A DNA stretch of 64,000 nucleotides from Paenibacillus pasadenensis (GTDB taxonomy: Bacteria; Bacillota; Bacilli; Paenibacillales; Paenibacillaceae). Within the stretch, counting starts at the first letter, position 1. Every line of letters begins with the position of its first letter. Positions 17,149-25,362 of this stretch are shown here, in pieces. The DNA lies in the NCBI RefSeq assembly GCF_023715725.1, contig NZ_JAMBOT010000002.1, forward strand, positions 768,993 to 832,992, read 5' to 3'. A program made the translations under genes and the position numbers. Under the pieces are notes generated by a model that worked only from the letters and a program-made list of their open reading frames with translations, was not told the origin of the DNA and did not search any database.

Positions 17149-18347
17149 AAATTCTTGTCATCAATGCGGGAAGCTCTTCGCTGAAGTATCAGCTGTATGA
17201 TATGACGGACGAATCCGTACTGGCCAGCGGCCGCGTCGAGCGGATTGGCATGGATTCCTCGATCGTGACCCATGAACCGGCGGATAAGCCGGAGGTGCGT
17301 GTCGTAGACGAGATTCTGGAGCATACGAGCGCAATCAAGCGGGTTCTAGACATGCTGACGCACAAAGAGCATGGTGTGCTGGAGTCGGTAAACAGCATCG
17401 ATGCAGTCGGTCACCGCGTCGTGCACGGCGGCGAGGTGTTCAAGGAATCAGCTCTTGTAACAGCTGAAACGAAGCTGGAAATCCGCAAGCTGTTTGATTT
17501 GGCTCCGCTGCATAATCCGGCGCATATGATGGGCATCGTTGCCGTTGAAGCGGTTCTGCCGGGCGTGCCACAGGTCGTTGTATTTGATACGGCCTTCCAT
17601 CAAACGATGCCGCAATCGTCGTACCTGTATCCGGTGCCGATGGTGCTGTACAAGCGCCATGCGATTCGCCGCTACGGGTTCCACGGCACAAGCCACGCTT
17701 ATGTGAGCGAACGCGCCGCTGAAGTGCTGGGCAAGCCGCTGGAAGACATCAAGCTCGTCAGCTGCCATATCGGCAACGGCGCCAGCGCTACAGCAATTCT
17801 GAACGGAAAATCGTTTGACACAAGCATGGGCATGACGCCGCTGGAAGGTCTGATGATGGGAACGCGCAGCGGCGATCTTGATCCTGCTATAGTGCCATAT
17901 ACGATGAACAAGGAAGACCTGACGCTGTCCGAGGTCAACTCCATGCTCAACAAGCATAGCGGCCTGATGGCGATTTCCGGGCTTAGCAGTGACATGCGCG
18001 AAATTACGGAAGCAATGTTTGACGGTGACAAAAACGCCAAGCTTGCTTTTGACATGTACACGTACCGAGTCAAAAAATACATCGGAGCCTACGCGGCGGC
18101 GATGAACGGCATCGACGTTCTGCTGTTCACGGCTGGTGTCGGCGAGAATTCCGTCGTACTCCGCGAAGCGGTTTGCGACGGGCTGACTTTCCTCGGCATC
18201 AAGCTGGACAAAGAGCTTAACGCTCAGCGCAGCAAAGAGGCGCGGATTATCTCGACGCCGGACTCGACCGTTACCGTCATGGTCGTGCCGACAAACGAAG
18301 AGCTGCTAATTGCGCGCGACACGTTTAAACTGACGAAACAGGCTTAG
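17145..18347 (+). CDS. ackA: acetate kinase
   Basis: AckA transfers phosphate from acetyl phosphate to ADP, yielding acetate and ATP in overflow metabolism. The 400-residue protein begins with the signature LVINAGSSSLKYQL and has GHRVVHGG, VVFDTAFHQTMP, RRYGFHGTSH and the adenosine-binding HIGNGASATAI, followed by the GVGENS motif near 330. Length and motifs are those of a complete enzyme. It starts within the preceding dehydrogenase stop (ATGA overlap). Confidence 0.96.
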   Translation: MKILVINAGSSSLKYQLYDMTDESVLASGRVERIGMDSSIVTHEPADKPEVRVVDEILEHTSAIKRVLDMLTHKEHGVLESVNSIDAVGHRVVHGGEVFKESALVTAETKLEIRKLFDLAPLHNPAHMMGIVAVEAVLPGVPQVVVFDTAFHQTMPQSSYLYPVPMVLYKRHAIRRYGFHGTSHAYVSERAAEVLGKPLEDIKLVSCHIGNGASATAILNGKSFDTSMGMTPLEGLMMGTRSGDLDPAIVPYTMNKEDLTLSEVNSMLNKHSGLMAISGLSSDMREITEAMFDGDKNAKLAFDMYTYRVKKYIGAYAAAMNGIDVLLFTAGVGENSVVLREAVCDGLTFLGIKLDKELNAQRSKEARIISTPDSTVTVMVVPTNEELLIARDTFKLTKQA

Positions 18348-18369
18348 CTCGGCAGAAAATCGCCGCTGC

Positions 18370-18491
18370 GGCAAAAGGCCGGCCCTCCGATCGCTGTTGA
18401 CCTCAGATTTCCCTGAATTTATTCTCTCGAAGAGGTGGAAATCCGACGTCAAAGGCGAACGCTGACGCTTCTCTGGGCTCGGTCTTTTGCC
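18370..18491 (+). ncRNA. strongly base-paired RNA element between ackA and asnS
   Basis: Two nested helices enclose about 120 nt. GGCAAAAGGCCGGCCC at 18370 pairs with GGGCTCGGTCTTTTGCC at 18475, with one or two bulges. Inside, TTGAC-C-TC-A-GATTTCC at 18397-18412 pairs with GGAAATC-C-GA-C-GTCAA at 18437-18452, broken only by 1x1 mismatches, and the tip has a small CTCT/AGAG hairpin. There is no T run, so it is not a simple terminator. It sits 54 bp before asnS and could be a leader regulating asnS, a processed RNA or a remnant mobile palindrome. Confidence 0.5.
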
Positions 18492-18545
18492 TCCGCTTGT
18501 TTCCGTCATCTAAAGAAATAAATAAAAGAGAGGGGCAGTCTAAAC

Positions 18546-19844
18546 ATGAGCAAAGAACTCGTAACTATCCGCAATGTGTCCGCCCATGTCGGCAGTAGCG
18601 TGCGGATCGGCGCCTGGGTGCAGCGCAAGCGCTCCAGCGGCAAAATCGCTTTCCTGCAGCTGCGCGACGGAACGGGCTTCATTCAAGGCGTAGTCGCCAA
18701 AAACGAGGTTAACGAACAGGTATGGGAAGACGCTGGCAAGCTGACCCAAGAAAGCTCGCTTTATGTCACGGGATCCGTAAAGGAAGAGCCGCGCAGCCCG
18801 TCCGGTTACGAGCTGATCGTCGAAGGCATCGAGATCATTCAAGTGACGCAGGATTATCCCATTACGCCGAAGGAGCATGGCGTCGATTTCCTGATGGATC
18901 ACCGCCATCTGTGGCTCCGTTCGCCGAAGCAGCGCGCGGTGCTGACAATTCGTGCGGAAATCAAACGGGCAGTCAACGAATACTTCGATACAAACGGCTT
19001 CACGCAGGTCGATCCTCCGATTTTGACGCCGACATCTGCTGAAGGTACGACGAACCTGTTCCATACGAAGTATTTTGACGAAGATGCCTATTTGACGCAA
19101 AGCGGTCAGCTGTACATGGAAGCCGCAGCTATGGCGCTTGGCAAAGTTTACAGCTTTGGCCCGACTTTCCGTGCTGAAAAGTCCAAAACCCGCCGCCATT
19201 TGATTGAGTTTTGGATGATTGAGCCGGAGATGGCGTTTGTTGATCTGGAGCAAAGCCTGCGCATTCAAGAAGCATTTGTCGCGCATGTTGTCGCCAGCGT
19301 TGTGAAAAACTGCCGTCCCGAGCTGGAAACGCTCGGCCGCGACATTTCCAAGCTGGAAGCGATTCAGGCTCCGTTCCCGCGCATCACCTACGACGAAGCG
19401 ATTGAGTTCCTGAACAACAACGGTTTTGAGGTGCCTTGGGGCGAGGACTTCGGCGCGCCGCATGAAACGGCGATTGCCGAGGCGTATGACCGTCCGGTAT
19501 TCATTACGCATTACCCGGCCTCGATTAAATCGTTCTACATGAAGCCGGATCCAAATCGTCCGGAGGTTGTGCTCTGCGCCGACCTGATTGCGCCGGAAGG
19601 ATACGGCGAGATTATCGGCGGCTCGCAGCGGATCGACGATCCGGAGCTGATGGCGCAGCGTTTTGACGAGCATAAGCTGCCGCTTGAAGCCTATCAATGG
19701 TACATGGATCTGCGCCAGTACGGCACCGTTCCGCATTCCGGCTTTGGCCTGGGCCTGGAGCGTACTGTAGCCTGGATTTGCGGACTGGAGCATGTGCGCG
19801 AGACGATTGCCTTCCCGCGGACGCTCTACCGGTTGTACCCTTGA
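18546..19844 (+). CDS. asnS: asparaginyl-tRNA synthetase
   Basis: AsnRS charges tRNA-Asn. This 432-residue class IIb synthetase has an N-terminal OB-fold anticodon domain ([26 protein letters not shown] order), motif 2 [22 protein letters not shown] and motif 3 [12 protein letters not shown] near the C-terminus. The ending [11 protein letters not shown] supports AsnRS rather than AspRS. AGAGGGG precedes the ATG. dnaD follows after 2 bp, as in B. subtilis. Confidence 0.95.
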   Translation: MSKELVTIRNVSAHVGSSVRIGAWVQRKRSSGKIAFLQLRDGTGFIQGVVAKNEVNEQVWEDAGKLTQESSLYVTGSVKEEPRSPSGYELIVEGIEIIQVTQDYPITPKEHGVDFLMDHRHLWLRSPKQRAVLTIRAEIKRAVNEYFDTNGFTQVDPPILTPTSAEGTTNLFHTKYFDEDAYLTQSGQLYMEAAAMALGKVYSFGPTFRAEKSKTRRHLIEFWMIEPEMAFVDLEQSLRIQEAFVAHVVASVVKNCRPELETLGRDISKLEAIQAPFPRITYDEAIEFLNNNGFEVPWGEDFGAPHETAIAEAYDRPVFITHYPASIKSFYMKPDPNRPEVVLCADLIAPEGYGEIIGGSQRIDDPELMAQRFDEHKLPLEAYQWYMDLRQYGTVPHSGFGLGLERTVAWICGLEHVRETIAFPRTLYRLYP

Positions 19845-19846
19845 CG

Positions 19847-20533
19847 ATGAGCGGGGAGTTTTCAGCCGCTTACACCCGCGCCTTGGCCTCCCTGATGGGG
19901 GACCGGGGCGTGTTTCTGCCTTCGCTGCTGCTCCGCTCTTACCGCGAGCTGGGCTTAAGCGACACCGACTTTATGCTGCTGCTGCAGCTGATGGCGTTCC
20001 GGGATTCCGAGCGAAAGGATTTTCCGACGCCGGAGGAGTTAGGCGAGCGGCTCGGCATTTCCGCCAGATCGGTGCAGATGCAGCTCGGCCGGCTGCTAAA
20101 AGAAGGATTTCTAAGTATTGACGACGCTTTGGATTCCGTAAGCGGCGTCCGTTACGAGCGCTACAATTGGCAGGGCTGGCTGGAGCGCGCAGCGGTTTGG
20201 GCAGCAGCGGCGGAGAGCCAGACTGCAAAAGAGGAACCGGCGCATGCCCGTCCGGCTCTTGATCAGGAGCAAAACTTATTCTCGGTATTTGAGCAGGAGT
20301 TCGGCCGTCCGCTTTCGCCGATGGAGTTTGAGCGCATCAGCAGCTGGCTGGATCACGATCGATACAGCGACGAGCTGATCCGCTTTGCGCTGCGCGAGGC
20401 CGTATTTGCCGGAAAGCTGCATTTTACGTACATCGACCGGATTTTGCTTGAGTGGAGCCGCAATCGGGTAAGCACGCCGGAGGAGGCGCGCGTACACAGC
20501 CGCAAGTTCCGGGGCGGTGCAGGCAAGGGCTGA
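19847..20533 (+). CDS. dnaD: DNA replication initiation protein DnaD
   Basis: DnaD acts with DnaB and DnaI in loading the replicative helicase at oriC and at restart sites in Bacillales. The 228-residue protein has the N-terminal winged helix (about 10-100; FPTPEELGERLGISARSVQMQLGRLLKEGF) and the C-terminal DnaB_2 domain (about 140-215; FEQEFGRPLSPMEFERISSW and FTYIDRILLEW). ATG 19847 lies just after the asnS stop; a TTG two codons earlier is possible. nth, its usual next gene, is not here but at 61162. Confidence 0.92.
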   Translation: MSGEFSAAYTRALASLMGDRGVFLPSLLLRSYRELGLSDTDFMLLLQLMAFRDSERKDFPTPEELGERLGISARSVQMQLGRLLKEGFLSIDDALDSVSGVRYERYNWQGWLERAAVWAAAAESQTAKEEPAHARPALDQEQNLFSVFEQEFGRPLSPMEFERISSWLDHDRYSDELIRFALREAVFAGKLHFTYIDRILLEWSRNRVSTPEEARVHSRKFRGGAGKG

Positions 20534-20574
20534 TCCGCTGTTTTTAATTCCTCAGGCTGGAGGAGGCCCGGGCG

Positions 20575-20796
20575 ATGAAGGTTCGATTTTGCCGTAAAAA
20601 TTTGAGCCGAATGTCCAAGTCCGCTTTCCGCAAGCTCAAGGATGAGCCGGATTTGAAGCTCAAAAAAGCCGACTGTCTTGGCAGCTGCCGGCTTTGCAAA
20701 GAGCGGTGTTTTGCCGTTATAAAGGGTAAGACAGTCTCTGCGGCAAAGCCGGGCAAGCTCGCTAAACGCGTGCTCAAGAGACTTAAATCTTCTTAG
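20575..20796 (+). CDS. DUF1450 (YuzB-like) small cysteine protein
   Basis: A 73-residue basic protein with C-x3-C-x2-C-x3-C (Cys34, 38, 41, 45 in DCLGSCRLCKERCF), the hallmark of DUF1450/YuzB proteins, which may bind metal or an iron-sulfur cluster. The role is unknown. GGAGGAGG lies about 10 bp before the ATG. It lies 12 bp before the ferritin gene, so a link to iron handling is possible (inference). Confidence 0.8.
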   Translation: MKVRFCRKNLSRMSKSAFRKLKDEPDLKLKKADCLGSCRLCKERCFAVIKGKTVSAAKPGKLAKRVLKRLKSS

Positions 20797-20808
20797 GAGG
20801 GATTTCCA

Positions 20809-21312
20809 ATGAACGACAAGCTGGCGGTTGCGCTTAACGAACAGATGAACTTTGAGTTTTATTCCGCGCATGTGTACCTCGCGATGGCGGCTTACTGCTC
20901 CGGGGAAAGCCTGGAGGGCTTCTCGAACTTTTTCCTCGTGCAGGCGGAGGAGGAGCGTTTCCATGCAATGAAGATTTATAAGTTCCTCAACGACCGCGGA
21001 CGCCGCGCAACGCTGCAATCGATGCCGGAGCCCAAAAACGAATACCGCAACATGCTTGATGTATTCGAGCACGGCTACCACCATGAGAAGCAGAACACGA
21101 AAAACTTCTATCACCTGGCTGACCTTGCTTTAGACGAGCGTGAGCATGCGACGATTTACTTCCTGAAGTGGTTCATCGACGAGCAGGTTGAAGAAGAAGC
21201 CCTGTTCGATGGCATCATCCAAAAGCTCAAGCGGATCGAATCCGACAGCAACGCTTTTTATATGCTGGATGCGGAATTTGCAGCGCGCAGCTTCACGCCT
21301 CCTGCCGAGTAA
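20809..21312 (+). CDS. ftnA: ferritin
   Basis: A non-heme ferritin that stores iron as ferric mineral in a 24-subunit cage. The 167-residue four-helix protein carries ferroxidase residues Glu16 (NFEFYSAHVYL), Glu49 and His52 (EEERFHAMK), Glu93 (YHHEKQN) and the EQVEEE stretch near 125-130. There is no heme-binding Met typical of bacterioferritin, so ftnA-type is preferred. TTAGGAGGG precedes the ATG. A strong terminator follows. Confidence 0.93.
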   Translation: MNDKLAVALNEQMNFEFYSAHVYLAMAAYCSGESLEGFSNFFLVQAEEERFHAMKIYKFLNDRGRRATLQSMPEPKNEYRNMLDVFEHGYHHEKQNTKNFYHLADLALDEREHATIYFLKWFIDEQVEEEALFDGIIQKLKRIESDSNAFYMLDAEFAARSFTPPAE

Positions 21313-21349
21313 TACTGCAGGTTTGTGCATGATAAGGACAAGCCTGTTG

Positions 21350-21384
21350 GACGAGACAATGATCATCATTGTCTCGTCTTTTTT
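21350..21384 (+). terminator. intrinsic terminator after ferritin
   Basis: A perfect 12-bp stem (GACGAGACAATG at 21350 with CATTGTCTCGTC at 21367), a 5-nt loop ATCAT and six T. Confidence 0.95.
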
Positions 21385-21410
21385 CATTTAAACGAAAGGT
21401 GATGGATGAG

Positions 21411-21737
21411 ATGAATTTACATATAACAAGGGCGGCCAGATGGTTTGAAAGCGATGAAACGCCAATTAGTCTTCAAGAATGGAAAAACGTTGTGCTTGAA
21501 GAAAGCGATATGACAATGGTTAAAGCAGCTGAAATAATGACACCTGCTGGAATTACGATTAGCGTTGAGGGAGAGGGTATGGCCGCTTGGGAGTTTGAAG
21601 AAGGCTGCACGGTCTGGTTTAAATACCGGGATGGAGAGATCTGTGTTCCTTACGAAGAGGAGTTCATCGATAAAGTCAAACATTTGGCGGCAAAGCTCCA
21701 AGCTAACGTTTTGGACGAAGAAAACGAAATGATTTAA
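21411..21737 (+). CDS. small acidic protein of unknown function
   Basis: A 108-residue soluble, acidic protein (LHITRAARWFESDETPISLQEW at the start, CTVWFKYRDGEI in the middle). This N-terminal pattern, a beta strand followed by 'PISLQEW', occurs in scattered small hypothetical proteins of other bacteria, some near contact-toxin genes, but I cannot name the family. I take ATG 21411, nine bases after AAAGGTG; ATG 21402 is too close to that site. It is a single-gene unit between two terminators, with lower GC than its neighbours, which suggests acquisition. No toxin partner is adjacent. Confidence 0.65.
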   Translation: MNLHITRAARWFESDETPISLQEWKNVVLEESDMTMVKAAEIMTPAGITISVEGEGMAAWEFEEGCTVWFKYRDGEICVPYEEEFIDKVKHLAAKLQANVLDEENEMI

Positions 21738-21754
21738 CTGCCTCATCAAATTAG

Positions 21755-21783
21755 AACCGGCGCCGTTCAGGGGCCGGTTTTTT
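21755..21783 (+). terminator. intrinsic terminator
   Basis: AACCGGC at 21755 pairs with GCCGGTT at 21773 and the arm runs into a T stretch (to 21783). It closes the small acidic-protein gene. Confidence 0.75.
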
Positions 21784-21898
21784 GGCATTCTTTTACGAAA
21801 ATATTCAGGCAACGTATAATTTAAAAAAATATCCAACCTTTTCTAATAACCAGCACACGTAATACATGACGGTACTCATTTGCAGCAGGAGGCATTGG

Positions 21899-22523
21899 AT
21901 GAAACAGACGGACAGGCAGCAGTACGACATATTACGCTCTTATGCGAAGCCAATTTTCGGGTATGCATTGAACAAGGTCAGGCAGAGGGAAGAAGCGGAG
22001 GATCTGGCGCAGGAAATTATGCTTCAGCTGTTCAAGTCAGTATCTTCCGGGGCGTTTATAACAAATCTGGATGCCTACGTATGGACGTTCGCAAAATATA
22101 CATGGGTCAATTGGCTAAAAAAAAGATCGTATATCCCAGCGCCTACCGAAATTATCGGACTGCCTGAACCTGTAGCCAACCAGTGTTATGAACCAAAACG
22201 GAAGGACGGCGGTCATTACATTGCTTTTGCCTCCGTTGAGCAGGACAGGCGACCGGAGTTGAGCTACAACCCGCAGCACTATTCCATCTGTGGAACTATG
22301 GTGCGTTACCGAGCCGGAAGCCCGCTGTATCTGTGGCAGCTCAATACATATTGGAGCGAGCGTAAAGACTGGAGAGATCTGAATTTTGATAATTCGTGGT
22401 CAAGTTTATGGCGGTGTGATGAGCGCATATATCCTGAAGCATCTAGTTGATGACGGCAAGCTTCATGAACCGCTGCCTCATCAGCGGAAAACGATCAGCA
22501 CCTGGATGGGCGCGGTGAAATAA
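21899..22523 (+). pseudogene. degenerate ECF-type sigma factor gene
   Basis: The start (ATG 21899 behind GCAGGAGG) encodes a clear sigma-70 region 2: RSYAKPIFGYALNKV, REEAEDLAQEIMLQLFK and LDAYVWTFAKYTWVNWLKKR. Region 4 never appears. The frame instead passes into LYLWQLNTYWSERKDWRDLN and terminates at 22450. In the next frame, reading on from about 22384, there is a coherent tail (VYGGVMSAYILKHL, then RKTISTWMG) to a stop at 22521-22523. This fits a large ECF protein with a long C-terminal extension that has lost its middle and gained a frameshift. A functional, shortened protein of 183 residues cannot be fully excluded. Confidence 0.7.
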
Positions 22524-22540
22524 GTAATTACAACAAACCA

Positions 22541-22575
22541 GAAGCAGCTAATGGCTATTAGCCATCGGCTGCTTC
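22541..22575. terminator. bidirectional terminator hairpin
   Basis: GAAGCAGC-TA-ATGGC at 22541 pairs with GCCAT-CG-GCTGCTTC ending at 22575, with loop TATTA. T-rich sequence follows on the plus side and A/T-rich sequence on the other. It separates the sigma pseudogene from the convergent ywnB. Confidence 0.75.
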
Positions 22576-22606
22576 TAATTTTGTTAAATCTATTGCACCT
22601 CGTACG

Positions 22607-23248
22607 TTATTCCGCTTCGCCAACAATCGTAAACCGCTCGTTCAGGTGCTGAGGGTTCTCGATTTCATCCAGCAAGGCGATTGCGTAGTCGGCATAGCTG
22701 ATGTAGCTTTGTCCGGCGCTGTTCACCATAACATGATCTTTTCCTTTTGTATAAGCGCCAGTGCGCTTGCCTTGCGGATCAAAATAACCGGCAGGGCTTA
22801 AGTACGTCCAGGTCAGCGAGGATGCTTCCTGTAAATCCTGCAGGTTTTTGCCCATATTCATCGAGGTCGGGTATACAAATTCAGGGAAATCAGGCGTATC
22901 CATCAGCCGTGTCGTTTTGGCCTCATCAACATACAGGCTGCCTGCTCCGCCGACGACGATGAGCCGAGTATTCGTAGCGCCTTCCAGTGCGCGGATAAGG
23001 GCACGTCCGGTTTCAACATGAAGCTGCTCCTGTCCCATAGGGGCCCCGAACGCATTCACGACAACGTCGAACGGCTGTAAATCAGTTGAGGTAAGACTAT
23101 GAATGTCTTTTTCCAACACATCAACATTGGATTGAGTCACTTTAGCGGCGGATCTAACAATTGCCGTAACCTCATGGCCTCTTTCGAGCGCTTCCTTCAT
23201 AATAAGGCTTCCAGCTTTGCCGTTTGCTCCGATAATTCCGATTTTCAT
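22607..23248 (-). CDS. ywnB: NAD(P)-binding oxidoreductase, YwnB/NmrA-like
   Basis: A 213-residue atypical short-chain dehydrogenase with the glycine-rich KIGIIGANGKAGSLI at the N-terminus, followed by VVVNAFGAP and a GGAGSL strand. It lacks the classical catalytic Tyr-x3-Lys, as in NmrA-type and flavin-reductase-like family members, so its substrate is unknown. I start at ATG 23248 because GGAGG is 8 bp before it. The Rrf2 regulator next door is the YwnA homologue, the same pair as ywnA/ywnB of B. subtilis. A dyad 34 bp upstream (23282-23304) is probably its operator. Confidence 0.82.
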   Translation of the reverse strand: MKIGIIGANGKAGSLIMKEALERGHEVTAIVRSAAKVTQSNVDVLEKDIHSLTSTDLQPFDVVVNAFGAPMGQEQLHVETGRALIRALEGATNTRLIVVGGAGSLYVDEAKTTRLMDTPDFPEFVYPTSMNMGKNLQDLQEASSLTWTYLSPAGYFDPQGKRTGAYTKGKDHVMVNSAGQSYISYADYAIALLDEIENPQHLNERFTIVGEAE

Positions 23249-23281
23249 AATTTTTTCCTCCAAATTTCGTAGTTCGAGATT

Positions 23282-23304
23282 GTTATAACCAATTCAGTTA
23301 CAAC
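23282..23304. promoter_or_regulatory. predicted Rrf2/YwnA operator upstream of ywnB
   Basis: GTTATAAC-N7-GTTACAAC, an 8-7-8 dyad, nearly identical in half-sites and spacer to the site at 23831-23853. It is located 34-56 bp before the ywnB start. Confidence 0.75.
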
Positions 23305-23359
23305 GGGTGTGAAAAAAATAGCTCATTCAAGAGCTTATTTTATCGCTTTTTTTGCGCCG

Positions 23360-23815
23360 TTATACGCTTCCCTGATCTGCCCAGCCAGAACGTTGACCGC
23401 AGGCAACGATTTTGTTCGCCAACCTTTCAATCGTCACGCTGGCCAATTCCTGCTCCATTGCCGCTTGTGCGGACAGCATCGATTCCCGCAGCGCGTTTTC
23501 GATATTGGCACCGACAAAACAGGCAGGATTAGGATGCTCGTGGAAATTAAACAGCTCGTTGCCATCTACCACCTCTACGGCGCGATAAACGTCAAGCAGC
23601 GTAATTTCAGCGGGAGTTTTGCTCAATGACGCTCCGCCAGTCCCGGCACGCACATTCACTAAACCGGCTTTTTTGAGCTGGGCGATAATTTTACGGATGA
23701 TAACCGGATTCGTATTAACGCTAGCTGCAATGAGATCCCCGGTTGGCATTGGCAGCATGGAAATCAGGGAAAGAATATGAACGGCGATGGAAAAACGCGA
23801 GCTGATTTTTTTCAT
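23360..23815 (-). CDS. ywnA: Rrf2-family transcriptional regulator, YwnA-like
   Basis: A 151-residue repressor with an N-terminal winged helix (SRFSIAVHILSLISM, then NPVIIRKIIAQLKKAGLVNVRAG) and the Rrf2 wing GTGGASLSK. It has one conserved-region Cys (NPACFVG near 96) and no CX5CX7C iron-sulfur triad, so it is not an IscR/NsrR-type cluster protein; a thiol-based or ligand sensor is likely. ATG 23815 is chosen because GAGAGGGTGA is then correctly spaced. The dyad at 23831 overlaps its own promoter region, implying autoregulation together with ywnB. Confidence 0.85.
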   Translation of the reverse strand: MKKISSRFSIAVHILSLISMLPMPTGDLIAASVNTNPVIIRKIIAQLKKAGLVNVRAGTGGASLSKTPAEITLLDVYRAVEVVDGNELFNFHEHPNPACFVGANIENALRESMLSAQAAMEQELASVTIERLANKIVACGQRSGWADQGSV

Positions 23816-23830
23816 GTTGCTCACCCTCTC

Positions 23831-23853
23831 GTTGTAACCAGTTTAGTTATAAC
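23831..23853. promoter_or_regulatory. predicted Rrf2/YwnA operator upstream of ywnA
   Basis: GTTGTAAC-N7-GTTATAAC, the second copy of the 8-7-8 dyad. It is 16-38 bp before the ywnA start and overlaps the ribosome-binding region, a position suited to autorepression. Confidence 0.75.
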
Positions 23854-23909
23854 CAAATCAAAAGTCAAGTATTCAGCTTTAACCTTGTTATGGTAACATA
23901 GTTTTGCGA

Positions 23910-23938
23910 TTGAAGGCACTGCATAAACCGACTATAAG
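23910..23938 (+). promoter_or_regulatory. predicted promoter for the two-component system
   Basis: TTGAAG, a 17-bp spacer and TATAAG, 33 bp before the response-regulator ATG. Confidence 0.55.
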
Positions 23939-23970
23939 GACGACAACATTTACTGCTGGGAGATGGATCG

Positions 23971-25332
23971 ATGAGAGTTCTTGTAGTGGAGGACGACCAC
24001 CTCGTGCGTCGCGGATTCATTAGCCTGATGCCCTGGCAAAGGTATGGGCTTGAGGTGGCGGGAGAAGCGATAAATGGCGAACAGGCGCTTGAATTTTTGG
24101 AGCACAACGATGTCGATCTCTTGTTTACCGATTTGTTGATGCCGGTGATGGGCGGCCTCGAGCTTATGCGTCAAGTTAATGTTAAATTCCCGCATATCGG
24201 ACAGGTTGTGCTTACGTTCCATGAGGAGTTTGAGTATATCCAAGAAGCGCTGCGAATAGGGGCGCTGGATTATATGATTAAAGCGGATTTCTCCTTGGAG
24301 CAGATGGATGCTGTATTGGAAAGAATACTGGCTCGAATCGGCCGAGTTAACGGAACCGGAGCCACGAACAGGCTGACGCATGATCATGGTTACCTGTTGT
24401 ATTATTTGGGAGATGAATGCAATGACGCAGAGCCTCAAGAAAATCAAACGTCGCTGTTTGCACTGAACGTTCAGTGGATAGACCGCAATCTGTGGTGGCT
24501 GGAAGATATGAATCACCAAACAGATGTTAAGGCATACCTATTGGAAATCAAGCTGCCCCGTTATTGGGCCATCGTGGAGTGGACCGGAATTCGAGGCCAT
24601 GACAGGAACCGGCTCCGAACACCTATGAAACAGTTTACGGACTCGCTTTATTTTATCTACGACAGGGATTGTCCTTATTATACCCAGCCTTACACAGCAG
24701 CAGCCGTCCCGGGGGAAAACAGCCGTCATCTATTGTTAGCGCAAAATAACGAGTGGGCTTTGTTGGACTGGATAACCGATGATACCGTTTTTGAAGTCCT
24801 GCTGCAACGATTATATGATCTGAGGCCGGACCGCTCCCTGCTGGAGTCCTATTTTTTTGCAGTTTCTGCGAAGTGGCAGGAGAGATTCGGCGTTTCTTTT
24901 GTTGAAAATAACGAAATCGTTCCGTTTCCGGTGTGGCAGGACTTGGTGGAATGGCTTGGACATGTACGCAAAAAAATCAAATCCGTCTATAAATTAACTG
25001 AATATTCCGATGAAATAATCCGAGAAATTATGAAAACGGTTCAATTTATGGAAAATGAGTTTCAAAAAGAACTATCAATCATGGATGCCGCTAAATTTGC
25101 CAATATGAGCAGAAGTTATTTTAGCCGCTGTTTTCATGATATTACGGGGCATACGTTTAATGAGTATTTACGAATGGTAAGAATCAGTCACGCCAAAACG
25201 TTATTAAAACAATCGTCCAAGCCGATCAGCTGGGTTGCTTATCAATCCGGCTACCCGAATGAAAAGTATTTTTGCAAAGTTTTCCGCAAGGTGGTTGGAC
25301 TGCAGCCGCGCGAGTACCGTGCCTTATCCTAA
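23971..25332 (+). CDS. YesN-type response regulator with AraC DNA-binding domain
   Basis: A 453-residue transcription factor. The receiver domain (1-120) has acidic pocket Glu7/Asp8/Asp9, the phosphorylation site Asp54 in LLFTDLLMPVMGG, Thr82 and Lys104. A central region of about 200 residues matches no domain I know. The C-terminal 100 residues are an AraC double helix-turn-helix (SIMDAAKFANMSRSYFSRCF, then PISWVAYQSGYPNEKYFCKVF). In Paenibacillus such regulators usually control sugar or polysaccharide uptake genes next door; here the next target candidate is the secreted protein at 27348. Confidence 0.88.
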   Translation: MRVLVVEDDHLVRRGFISLMPWQRYGLEVAGEAINGEQALEFLEHNDVDLLFTDLLMPVMGGLELMRQVNVKFPHIGQVVLTFHEEFEYIQEALRIGALDYMIKADFSLEQMDAVLERILARIGRVNGTGATNRLTHDHGYLLYYLGDECNDAEPQENQTSLFALNVQWIDRNLWWLEDMNHQTDVKAYLLEIKLPRYWAIVEWTGIRGHDRNRLRTPMKQFTDSLYFIYDRDCPYYTQPYTAAAVPGENSRHLLLAQNNEWALLDWITDDTVFEVLLQRLYDLRPDRSLLESYFFAVSAKWQERFGVSFVENNEIVPFPVWQDLVEWLGHVRKKIKSVYKLTEYSDEIIREIMKTVQFMENEFQKELSIMDAAKFANMSRSYFSRCFHDITGHTFNEYLRMVRISHAKTLLKQSSKPISWVAYQSGYPNEKYFCKVFRKVVGLQPREYRALS

Positions 25333-25362
25333 ACGCTGTAATCGGGGAGGTTATCGGTCAAC

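Noticed and set aside
18348..18545. T-box riboswitch before asnS
   Set aside because: A GAGGTGGAAAT string is similar to the T-box but ACCGCG is absent and no terminator follows.
18540..19793. Antisense frame opposite asnS (over 400 codons)
   Set aside because: Same reason; asnS on the plus strand is unmistakable.
21369..21402. Earlier start of the small acidic gene
   Set aside because: It would begin inside the preceding terminator.
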